The position numbers and the translations under genes are program-made. Shown here in pieces: positions 36,171 to 44,380 of a stretch of DNA of 64,000 nt. The number at the start of each line of letters is the position of its first letter. Within the stretch, counting starts at the first letter, position 1. The notes beneath the pieces are model-generated. The model saw only the letters and a program-made list of their open reading frames with translations, had not been told where the DNA came from and did no database searches. This stretch comes from DAOTVX01 sp034436015 (GTDB lineage Bacteria; Chloroflexota; Anaerolineae; Anaerolineales; Villigracilaceae), in NCBI GenBank assembly GCA_034436015.1, contig DAOTWG010000035.1, forward strand, positions 1-64,000. Reading direction: 5' to 3'.

Positions 36171-38407
36171 CCTGTTTGTTGCTCCCACCAACCCTGCAGG
36201 GCGGCGAAAGCCAGGGCTTGCGTCTGGTCGCCGTAACGGCCACTATTCCAGGTAATAATCAGTTCTTTTTTCGCGCGCGTAATACCAACATAAAGCAGGC
36301 GCAACCGTTCGCGGACATAATCCAGCCGCGCGGCTTGCGTCGCTTCCCCCTCGCGATACCATTCGTACTCGCCAGTCGCTAGGGCAGCCCTTAATTGCGC
36401 CAGCGCCTCCGCCTGCAGGTTGAGGCCGTTGCGAACAAACCATTTCTCGGCGATGTAACGGTCATTCGGCTGTCCGGCAGGAAAATCATAGTTGTTTACA
36501 GAGATCAGGTAGACGCGATCCCACTCCAATCCTTTCGCTCTATGAATTGTAGCGACGACGACCTTGCCGCGATAGCGTTGGGGGTCAAAACCCGAATCAT
36601 CTGCCGAAAACCCGATGAAACGCCGTTCATTTCTAGCGATCCGCTTCAATTCCTCGGCAAACTCAGGGAGGCGCCAGTCGGGGTGACTCCTGGCAGCCTG
36701 TTCGAACACCAGCGCCAATTTATGGGCAAGCGCCAGGTCATGCCCGGCGGTGAACACGTCCTGTCCAAGCGCCAGAAGCATCTGGTCTATCGGTAACAGG
36801 GCGATTCCCTGCCAGCGGCGGGCCAGGCGACGGAAGGTTTCGAGTTCCTCGAGGACGCCCGCGTCCTCAACGCGGAGCGGCGTTTCTTGAATCTCCTTCA
36901 ACCAGTCGCGAATCGGGGTTGGCGCGAGGAACGCCTCTACGTTGGAACACTTCCGTATCAGCCCTGCTGCGCGCTCCTCTTTATCCCTGTTCCCCGATGC
37001 CATCCCCTGCTCGTCGACCCCCCGCCAGGCCAGGTAGGCGCGGGCAAGTTTAAGCGCCGATTCCGGACTGGCGAGGTATTCCAGAATCGCCGCCAAACGA
37101 GCAGCAGCCAGGCGAGTGGACGACGTGCTGGCAAGGAGTTCAAAGTACGGGATGCCGCGTTTTTGTAACGCTTCGATCACGGTTACGCCGCGTTGATTGC
37201 TTGGCGTCAACACGGCTACTGTGGACTCTTGGCGCTGCGGCAACCAACGTTCGAGCGAGGCGATGACAGCCTCTACTTCCTCATCAGGAGAATACTTGCG
37301 GCCGATGAGTCTGACGCCGGCCAAATGCTCCGGCGGATTCGGTTGTGGATCGTCGGCCGGCACCGGCTGGATGTACGGAGGAGCCAAGGCATCGCGCACG
37401 GCGACTTCCGGATGAGCTGTCTGCACCCACGCGATCAAGGAATTCGCCAGGCGAAGAATGGCAGGCTGTGAACGACCCGACTCGGGCAATTCGCGACGGA
37501 GGTCGGCTTCCGATTCTAAGAAGCGTAAGAGATGACGCGGACTGGCCGTGGTGAACGTCTCGTAGATGGCCTGGTTCGGGTCTCCAACGCGCACCCAGTT
37601 CCCGCCAGGGCCGGCCAGCAAGCGCAACATGCGCTCCTGAAGTTCGGAGGAATCCTGGGCCTCATCCTCGAGAATGTAAGGCCATCGGTAGCGCAGACGT
37701 TCGAGATATTCCTCGTCGCGTTCCAGCAGATCGAGCGCCAGGCGGATAAGATCATCGAAGTCCACGGCGCCGCGATAGGCCAGGGCGCGCTGATACTCGC
37801 TGTAAATGGTCAGCCCCATCTCGGCCAGAGACAGCGGCGCAGGGGCCTCCTCTAGCAAGGCGCGGAGTCTTTCTGGCGTCAGGCGCCGGTCTTTCGCCGT
37901 CCGGATGAACGCCAGAGCCACATCTTCCAGCAGGTCAGGTAAGTCCTGGCGTTGAACTTGGCTTCTTTCCCGGTCGTTCCAGTCTGGCTTGAGATAGGCG
38001 TCTAGATGCGACGCGTTCGCCTGAAGATACGCTTCCACCGCCTGGCGGAGAATGAGGATTGCTTCGCGTTCATCCACGATGGTGAAGCGTTCTTCCAGGC
38101 CGACTGCGGCAGGTTTTTCGCGCACGATGTCGTGCGCCAGGCCATGCAGCGTGCGGACGCGGTACCCCAATGGAATGGGGATACCAAGGAAACCCCTGAT
38201 GCGGGTTTCAAAATTGTCCACTGCCGAATTGACCAATGTGACGATGAGCACTTCCTGGTCTTCTGCCAGTTCCCCACGGCGAATCAACTGCGCAGCCAAC
38301 GCAGCCAGCGTATGCGTTTTGCCGGCGCCGGGCACAGCCGACACCCCCATCTTGCCGCCGCGATAGGCCAGGACTGCCTCTTGGGAAGGACGAGGGAGGA
38401 AGGTCAT
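36158..38407 (-). CDS. UvrD/Rep-like superfamily 1 DNA helicase
   Basis: The 749-residue protein has the SF1A motifs: Walker A SAVPGAGKTHT (residue ~23), LEDEAQDSSE (motif II), VGDPNQAIYETF (motif III), VVVATIHRAKGLEWDRV (motif V) and LLYVGITRAKKELI (motif VI). It is close in size to PcrA/UvrD but I do not assign it to a named member. It starts one base after the aldo/keto reductase stop. At its 3' end it overlaps the GH1 gene by 13 bp, tail to tail. Confidence 0.92.
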   Translation of the reverse strand: MTFLPRPSQEAVLAYRGGKMGVSAVPGAGKTHTLAALAAQLIRRGELAEDQEVLIVTLVNSAVDNFETRIRGFLGIPIPLGYRVRTLHGLAHDIVREKPAAVGLEERFTIVDEREAILILRQAVEAYLQANASHLDAYLKPDWNDRERSQVQRQDLPDLLEDVALAFIRTAKDRRLTPERLRALLEEAPAPLSLAEMGLTIYSEYQRALAYRGAVDFDDLIRLALDLLERDEEYLERLRYRWPYILEDEAQDSSELQERMLRLLAGPGGNWVRVGDPNQAIYETFTTASPRHLLRFLESEADLRRELPESGRSQPAILRLANSLIAWVQTAHPEVAVRDALAPPYIQPVPADDPQPNPPEHLAGVRLIGRKYSPDEEVEAVIASLERWLPQRQESTVAVLTPSNQRGVTVIEALQKRGIPYFELLASTSSTRLAAARLAAILEYLASPESALKLARAYLAWRGVDEQGMASGNRDKEERAAGLIRKCSNVEAFLAPTPIRDWLKEIQETPLRVEDAGVLEELETFRRLARRWQGIALLPIDQMLLALGQDVFTAGHDLALAHKLALVFEQAARSHPDWRLPEFAEELKRIARNERRFIGFSADDSGFDPQRYRGKVVVATIHRAKGLEWDRVYLISVNNYDFPAGQPNDRYIAEKWFVRNGLNLQAEALAQLRAALATGEYEWYREGEATQAARLDYVRERLRLLYVGITRAKKELIITWNSGRYGDQTQALAFAALQGWWEQQTGQVP

Positions 38408-38408
38408 T

Positions 38409-39401
38409 TCACTCGTTCAAGATCGCTTCAATCTCCTCTAACTCTTCTGGAGAGAAGGAAAGGTTGTCCAACGCGCCCAGGTTTTGCTCCAATTGTGCGA
38501 CCCGGCTGGCGCCAACCAGCGCCGAGGTGATCTGAGGAAGGCGCAACACCCAGGCTAGAGCCATCTGCGCCAGCGTTTGTCCGCGCCGACGTGCGATTGC
38601 GTTCAAACGACGCACTTTGGGCAAACTGCGTTCCACATCCTCTCCGGTCAGCCAGACGCGCTCGGTGCGGCTGGCACGCGCATCTTGCGGAATGCCGTTT
38701 AGGTAACGGTCGGTGAGCAAGCCCTGCGCCAGCGGCGAGAAGACGATGCAGCCAATCCCCTCTTGTTCCAGCACGTCTAGTAATCCTTGTTCTATAGAGC
38801 GATTGAACATATTGTAGGGTGGCTGATGAATGAGCAAAGGCGTGCCGAGTTCACGCAGGATTCGGGCAGCCGCGCGGGTTTGTTCCGGCGAATAAGAAGA
38901 GATGCCCACATAGAGTGCTCGTCCGCTGCGGACAATGTAATCAAGCGCTCCCATGGTTTCCTCCAGCGGCGTTTCCGGGTCGGGGCGGTGGTGATAGAAG
39001 ATATCCACGTAATCAACCCCTAGGCGTTTGAGCGACTGGTCTAGGCTGGCAATCAGGTATTTGCGCGAGCCAAGGTCGCCGTAGGGCCCCGGCCACATCT
39101 CCCAGCCGGCCTTCGTGGAGATGACCAGTTCGTCGCGGTAAGAGGCGAAATCCTGCTTTAAGAGTCTTCCAAGCGTTTCCTCTGCAGAACCGGGTGGCGG
39201 GCCATAGTTGTTGGCTAAATCGAAGTGGGTGACGCCATGATCGAAGGCATAGCGAGCAATGGCGCGGGCGTTCTCGAACGAGTCCACGCCGCCAAAGTTG
39301 TACCACCAGCCGAGTGAAATGGGCGGTAGTTTCAGCCCGCTGCGGCCAACGCGCACGTAGGACATCGAATCGTAGCGTGTTGCTGAGGCAAGGTAGGACA
39401 T
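38409..39401 (-). CDS. aldo/keto reductase
   Basis: The ATG at 39401 has AAGGAAG upstream, so the longer frame is trimmed; this gives 330 residues. The tetrad is visible: Asp and Tyr in FDLANNYGP, Lys in ISTKAGW and His in YHHRPD. The pattern resembles the YghZ group that reduces L-glyceraldehyde 3-phosphate and related aldehydes with NADPH, but the substrate is not certain. It follows surE in the same transcript. Confidence 0.92.
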   Translation of the reverse strand: MSYLASATRYDSMSYVRVGRSGLKLPPISLGWWYNFGGVDSFENARAIARYAFDHGVTHFDLANNYGPPPGSAEETLGRLLKQDFASYRDELVISTKAGWEMWPGPYGDLGSRKYLIASLDQSLKRLGVDYVDIFYHHRPDPETPLEETMGALDYIVRSGRALYVGISSYSPEQTRAAARILRELGTPLLIHQPPYNMFNRSIEQGLLDVLEQEGIGCIVFSPLAQGLLTDRYLNGIPQDARASRTERVWLTGEDVERSLPKVRRLNAIARRRGQTLAQMALAWVLRLPQITSALVGASRVAQLEQNLGALDNLSFSPEELEEIEAILNE

Positions 39402-39448
39402 AGGGAAACTTCCTTGGATAGGAGACGGCAGACAGCAGGCGGAGAGCG

Positions 39449-40219
39449 TTAATCCTCCCATTGCCATTGCCGTAGAGAGGCCAATACAGGATAGGCAGTC
39501 ATGTCTAATTGCAGCGGCGTTACTGAGACATAACCGGCTTTCAGGGCGCCGAAGTCGGTCCCTTCCTCTGGGACGCCGTCGGGTTCCTCGCCGCCGATCC
39601 AGTAATAAGGTCGTCCGCGTGGGTCAAGGCGCTTTTCCAGTGCGTCGCGGTAGATGCGCAACCCTTGCCGGGTGACCCGAATTCCCTTCCATTGCGCCTC
39701 GGGCAGACGAGGGACATTGACGTTGAGAAGAACGCCCTGCGGCAAACCATGGTGCATCACAGCGGCAACAATCCGCCGTGCCACGCGTGCCGCCGGCCCA
39801 AAATCGGGCAACTCGTTGGATGGTGATGCCTCGAGCGAGATGGCTACCCCCGGCACGCCAGCCGTAATGACCGCTTCCATGGCAGCCGTTACCGTGCCGG
39901 AGTAGGTAATATCCTGCCCGATGTTCTCGCGCGGGTTGACACCGGAGACAACGATATCGAATTTGCGCGGCACCAGGCCAAGCGCCGCCAACGCCACACA
40001 GTCCGAAGGCGCGCCGTCCGTAGCGTAAGCGGTCGTACCGTCGGCCAATCGCACCTCGTTCACCCGCAATGGGCGTTCCATCGTTTTCACGTGGCCCGAA
40101 GCGCTCCAGTTTCGCTCGGGAGCAACCACGATCACTTCGCCAAGTTTTCGCATTTCCTGCGCCAGCGCCAGCAGACCGGGAGATTGAACGCCGTCGTCGT
40201 TGGTAACCAAGATGCGCAT
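39449..40219 (-). CDS. surE: 5'/3'-nucleotidase SurE
   Basis: The 256-residue protein opens with ILVTNDDGVQSPGL, the metal-binding Asp pair, and has VVSGVNPRENIGQDITYSGT. SurE removes phosphate from nucleoside monophosphates and acts in stress survival. GGAG precedes the ATG. It lies 43 bp behind glnE. A second, more divergent surE is at 51913-52707. Confidence 0.95.
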   Translation of the reverse strand: MRILVTNDDGVQSPGLLALAQEMRKLGEVIVVAPERNWSASGHVKTMERPLRVNEVRLADGTTAYATDGAPSDCVALAALGLVPRKFDIVVSGVNPRENIGQDITYSGTVTAAMEAVITAGVPGVAISLEASPSNELPDFGPAARVARRIVAAVMHHGLPQGVLLNVNVPRLPEAQWKGIRVTRQGLRIYRDALEKRLDPRGRPYYWIGGEEPDGVPEEGTDFGALKAGYVSVTPLQLDMTAYPVLASLRQWQWED

Positions 40220-40262
40220 GATTCTCCATTGGATTCTCTTTAGGAATGGATGTTCCCCAATT

Positions 40263-43200
40263 TTACCCTAGAAGGCGTGCGCTCATTTCCTGTACATCAC
40301 TAGCGTAACGCCGGATATCCTCTTGCAGACGGGCGGTATCGTTGCCATAGAGCAAACGTCGTGCAAGGAAGGCAAACGCCTCGCTATCTGCTGGCGGGAG
40401 AGTCACATCGCTGGCATTGCCACGCACAACGCGCAAAGCGTCAATCAACCAGCGGAAGAAGGTATGCGCCTTGCGCAGGCGCGTGTAGTCCGATTCGGAG
40501 AGCACCCCTATCCTATGCAAGGCGTCGAGGGCGGCGCGTGTATTCGTGGTGCGCGCCTCAGGATGCTCGGCGCCGTGATTGATTTGCAATCCCTGCACCA
40601 GGTATTCCAAATCAGCCAAGCCGCCTGGGCTGAACTTGGCATTGAACGTCCCACCGCTGACCAAGTGACGCATCTGCCGCTCGCGCATGGCGCGCATGGC
40701 GACCACATCGAAGGGGCCGCTGTGGTACACGTACAGGTCGCGCAAATCGCAAATCTGGCGGGCAAACGCTTCATCTCCTAGTATCGGACGCAACCTAATC
40801 AGCGCCTGCCGTTCATAGACCCAGGCCGGCCCATCGGGAGCATAGTAGCGGCGAAACGCCTCGAATGCTACCGCCAGACTCCCGTGTTTGCCATAAGGCC
40901 TTAACTGCAAATCAATATGGAAGATTCCATCCTGACGCGTTTGGATTGTCCTTAGCATAGCCTCGACCAAGCGCTCGAAGTATTCGCCGCTGGAGATGCG
41001 CTTGGGACCGTCTGTCGTCCCGACACCGTTGTACAGAAACATGAGTTCAATATCAGAGGCGAATCCGAGTTCGCGTCCGCCAAATTTGCCAAGAGCACAC
41101 ACGACCAGCGGACAGATGGCGCCGTCGCCTTGACGTGGGTCGCCGTGTTGCGCGCGCAGTTCATCCTGGCAGCGCGCAAGAGCCTCCTGAATGACCACCT
41201 CGGCCAATTCGGTCAGTTCGACGGCGAAATCCCAAAACTCGGCCGTCATGCCAAGGATGTGACGCATGTCTATGCGGAAAAGTTCACGGTCTTTGAAGGC
41301 ATTCAGGGTTGCGCGCCAATCCGCTCCTCCTGACGAGGCCAGCATGCCTCTCAATTCTTCTTCCAGCTGCGTGCGACTCTTGGTTGTGCGCAGGGCCTTG
41401 ACATCACGTACGACCGGAAACAACTCCGCATATTGCATGCGCAGGAAATCTTCCCATAGGAAATTGCTGACTCCCAGGACTCTCGCCAACGCGTTCAGGA
41501 CTTCCGGGCGTTCGATAGATGCCAATTCATCCGGCCAGTTCGGACGTTGGAAAAGGCGAAAGATAAATTCGCGAAAATGCAACAGAGCAGTCTCCGGGTT
41601 TGGACAACGCGGTAGGAGGTGCGTGAAATGCTTGATAAGCACCGCAGCGGCGCGCAATTCGCGTTGGCGTTGCGCGTCGGTAATCTTACGCCCGTTGCTG
41701 TCGGTCACATAGAGCACATCCTGTACGCGCCGCCCAACGGAGCGCACAATCACCCGCGCGATGTAGATGCGGTAGAAGGCTAGCGCGTTGGTAAACTCGT
41801 ATAGGAAGCCAATCGTATCCGGCGCGTCAATACGCAGCACGGTGTAATGCGGCGAGCTCTCGTTGTCTATTTCGATGGCAACCGGCAGGAGAGGCGTTTC
41901 CTCACCAGCGACATCATGAAAGGCCGCGCCCACGCGCTTGGCCAATTCGCCGCGCGCCTCGCGCCGGCGTCCGGCGCGCATCATCCGAAGCAGGGCGATT
42001 AAGTCTTGGGTATACCGCCCCCAAAGGTCAGGGGAAAAAGGCCGCACCGGTTTAACCGTGAATACGTCCACAATCTTGCGCTTCCCTGCTTCGCGACGAT
42101 CTGCGCTGGTTGAACCAGCGTTAGCCCCTTGCTCCTCCGGTTCGTAAGTGAATACGAAACCATCCAGGATATTCATGCCGTAGACAAAGAGCAGGCCGCA
42201 GATAAGCGACAGCTCGCCAGGGTAGTCATAGGCCACAATGGTGACTCGCCAACGCCCGCCCTCGATTGGAACTGCCTCGACGACGGCCTGACGTTCCGCG
42301 TTTAATTGGGCGGCCAGTGCAGCATGGTGACGGATTTCCTCCGGCAGGAATACCTCAACATAGGAAGCATCCATGCGCGCCAGGTGCATCTCCACCTGTT
42401 GCTTATCGGCGGATGGGCTTTCGGCCGGAGATTCTTGGCCCAATTTTCGCAGGAAGATCGCGCGGATCGCCCGACGATGTTGCTCATAGCGGGCGACGAA
42501 GTTCTCTCCAGCCTGCGCCCCCTCGAAGCCTAAGCGACGCGCGAGCAGCGCGATGGCCATTGGCTCAGATGGCAAGGAGTATGTTTGACGATAATCCATG
42601 ATTTGGAGGTAATGCTCCACGGTGCGCAGGAAGATATATCCTTCTGTCAGGACAGCGGCCTCCGCCGGGCTGAGCAAGCCTTCCTCGCGCAGGCGCGGAA
42701 TGGCTTTGAGCGTCACGCGCGTACGAATGTGTGGGCGCGTCATCTGTAATGCCTGCACAACGAACTCGATGTCGCGTATCGAGCCGGCGCCCAGCTTCAC
42801 TTCACCCCATTCTCTCCCTTTTTGTCGGAGGAATTCTTCGGTGCGTTGTTTCACTGCGAAGGTCTCGGCGCGCACCTGCTCAGCAGAGACGCGATGAATG
42901 ATCGCTTCCACCTCGCGGCGCAAATCCTCGCCTAAGGGTAAATCGCCGGCAATTGGCCGAAACTTCAACAACGCCTGTTTTTCCCACAAACGAGCGTGCT
43001 CGCTCAGATAGCGCAGAAAGCCCTCAAATGTGGAGACCAGGGGGCCGCTTTGCCCCCACGGACGCAAGCGCGTATCCACGCGGTATAGGAAGCCCTCGCC
43101 GGTGGGAAGGGAGAGGATCTCAATCAGTTTTTCTGCCAGCGGCGCGTAATCCCTCGCGCCTTGATGAGCCACGAAGATGAGATCAATATCGGAGCTGTAA

Positions 43201-43826
43201 TTGAGTTCATAGCCGCCCAACTTACCGAGCGCGATGACGACGAACCCTTCGGCACTCAGGCCGGCTTGCTCACAGGCAAGGGTCAGGGCAGCGCGCGTCA
43301 AGCCAATTGCCATGCGTGAGAGTTGCGAGAAAACCGTCCGCAAGTCATATAGATCGAGCAGATCGCTGACGCCGACCCGCAAGAGTTCGAGACGTTGATA
43401 GCGACGTAAAGCGTCTATCTTATCGGGATAGGTCGGCGCGGCGCGCATCGCTTCTTCTGCCTCGGCCTGTAAGCGGTCTATGGTCTTGCGCTCCGTCAAC
43501 GCCCGGCGCGTGTGAAATAGAGCCAGCGAGGCCGGATTGCCTAGCAAGATTTCCGAAAGGAACTGACTCGCCGAAAAAAGCGTGACCAGGCTTTCTATAG
43601 TGCGTGGATGTTGCTCCAAGTCGTTAAAGAGCGTCGGACCACTGGCTTCAGCAAGGCGTTCGAAATAGACCAAGGCTCGATCCGGATCGGCGGCAGAGGC
43701 CAGCGCGGTCAGCAGAGGAGTCAAACAAGGCGCGAAGGCATCGCCGTAACGCCTTTCCAGCTCGCGCAAGCGGGTTTGTGCTGCATCCACATTGACAAAG
43801 AAAGAAAGATCCAACGCATTCATCAT
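40263..43826 (-). CDS. glnE: glutamine-synthetase adenylyltransferase-like enzyme with central ACT domains
   Basis: This 1187-residue protein has two GlnE halves. The N-terminal (adenylyl-removing type) half has ALGKLGGYELNYSSDIDL near 200; the C-terminal (adenylylating type) half has ALGKFGGRELGFASDIEL near 912, where the second Asp of the pair is Glu. Canonical GlnE is about 950 residues. Here a segment of about 200 residues between the halves (roughly 520-730) holds two ACT-like domains: VTIVAYDYPGELSLICGLLF near 529 and YTVLRIDAPDTIGFLYEFTN near 659. These look like the glutamine-sensing ACT domains of GlnD. The start has no ribosome site; the -10 box is ten bases away. It is followed by surE. 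Confidence 0.88.
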   Translation of the reverse strand: MMNALDLSFFVNVDAAQTRLRELERRYGDAFAPCLTPLLTALASAADPDRALVYFERLAEASGPTLFNDLEQHPRTIESLVTLFSASQFLSEILLGNPASLALFHTRRALTERKTIDRLQAEAEEAMRAAPTYPDKIDALRRYQRLELLRVGVSDLLDLYDLRTVFSQLSRMAIGLTRAALTLACEQAGLSAEGFVVIALGKLGGYELNYSSDIDLIFVAHQGARDYAPLAEKLIEILSLPTGEGFLYRVDTRLRPWGQSGPLVSTFEGFLRYLSEHARLWEKQALLKFRPIAGDLPLGEDLRREVEAIIHRVSAEQVRAETFAVKQRTEEFLRQKGREWGEVKLGAGSIRDIEFVVQALQMTRPHIRTRVTLKAIPRLREEGLLSPAEAAVLTEGYIFLRTVEHYLQIMDYRQTYSLPSEPMAIALLARRLGFEGAQAGENFVARYEQHRRAIRAIFLRKLGQESPAESPSADKQQVEMHLARMDASYVEVFLPEEIRHHAALAAQLNAERQAVVEAVPIEGGRWRVTIVAYDYPGELSLICGLLFVYGMNILDGFVFTYEPEEQGANAGSTSADRREAGKRKIVDVFTVKPVRPFSPDLWGRYTQDLIALLRMMRAGRRREARGELAKRVGAAFHDVAGEETPLLPVAIEIDNESSPHYTVLRIDAPDTIGFLYEFTNALAFYRIYIARVIVRSVGRRVQDVLYVTDSNGRKITDAQRQRELRAAAVLIKHFTHLLPRCPNPETALLHFREFIFRLFQRPNWPDELASIERPEVLNALARVLGVSNFLWEDFLRMQYAELFPVVRDVKALRTTKSRTQLEEELRGMLASSGGADWRATLNAFKDRELFRIDMRHILGMTAEFWDFAVELTELAEVVIQEALARCQDELRAQHGDPRQGDGAICPLVVCALGKFGGRELGFASDIELMFLYNGVGTTDGPKRISSGEYFERLVEAMLRTIQTRQDGIFHIDLQLRPYGKHGSLAVAFEAFRRYYAPDGPAWVYERQALIRLRPILGDEAFARQICDLRDLYVYHSGPFDVVAMRAMRERQMRHLVSGGTFNAKFSPGGLADLEYLVQGLQINHGAEHPEARTTNTRAALDALHRIGVLSESDYTRLRKAHTFFRWLIDALRVVRGNASDVTLPPADSEAFAFLARRLLYGNDTARLQEDIRRYASDVQEMSARLLG

Positions 43827-43836
43827 GCCATAGACG

Positions 43837-43865
43837 ATTATACCCGCGCCGCCTGCGCGGGAAAC
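43837..43865 (-). promoter_or_regulatory. promoter of glnE (near-leaderless)
   Basis: A perfect TATAAT (43842-43837) on the minus strand lies ten bases before the first ATG (43826). The -35 at 17 bp is poor (GTTTCC). No ribosome site fits in the short leader. Confidence 0.6.
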
Positions 43866-43867
43866 GG

Positions 43868-43897
43868 TTGCCGCGCGTTATGACGACAGGGTATAAT
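43868..43897 (+). promoter_or_regulatory. promoter of yqeY and the HD-domain gene
   Basis: TTGCCG (43868-43873), 18 bp, TATAAT (43892-43897). The start would be near 43904. It is divergent from the glnE promoter, with 25 bp between the -35 and the glnE -10. Confidence 0.7.
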
Positions 43898-43926
43898 GGC
43901 ACTATCTTATGTCGGAGTAGGAGACC

Positions 43927-44376
43927 ATGGACACAAAAGCCAAACTCGACCAGGCGCTTAAAGAGGCGCTCAAAGCCGGCGATGAGGTGCGGAAGCGCAC
44001 GATACGCATGACGCTCGCGGCGATTCACCAGGCCGAGGTAGATCGTCAGGCCACGCTTGATGAAGCGGCTGTCATTAGCTTGTTACAGAAGGAAATCAAA
44101 AGCCGCACGGAGAGCGTGGAGGAAGCGCGGCGCGCGAACCGCGCGGATATCGTCGCAGCCACGGAGGCCGAGATCGCGATTCTCCAGGCTTACCTGCCTC
44201 AGGCCATGAACGCGGAGGAACTAACTGCGCTGGCGCAGGCCGTCATTGCCGAAGTGGGCGCAACGTCGTCTGCGGACATGGGCCGGGTCATGAAAACGCT
44301 TTTGCCGCGCGTTGCCGGTCGCGCCAGCGGCGACCAAGTCAGCGCCGTTGTGAGACAATTGCTCCAGAGAAGTTGA
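43927..44376 (+). CDS. yqeY: GatB/YqeY domain protein
   Basis: The 149-residue protein has the YqeY pattern KLDQALKEALKAGDEVRKRT, EAEIAILQAYLPQAM and the C-terminal MGRVMKTLLPRVAGRASG. The domain is also the tRNA-binding tail of GatB; the role of the free form is not established. A GTAGGAGACC site precedes the ATG. The proximity to the gatCAB operon 4 kb downstream is notable but may be chance. Confidence 0.92.
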   Translation: MDTKAKLDQALKEALKAGDEVRKRTIRMTLAAIHQAEVDRQATLDEAAVISLLQKEIKSRTESVEEARRANRADIVAATEAEIAILQAYLPQAMNAEELTALAQAVIAEVGATSSADMGRVMKTLLPRVAGRASGDQVSAVVRQLLQRS

Positions 44377-44380
44377 ACGG

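Noticed and set aside
34782..38407. Long antisense frames over GH1, helicase and other genes as real genes
   Set aside because: They lack ribosome sites and domain motifs and are typical of the high-GC third-position bias on the opposite strand.
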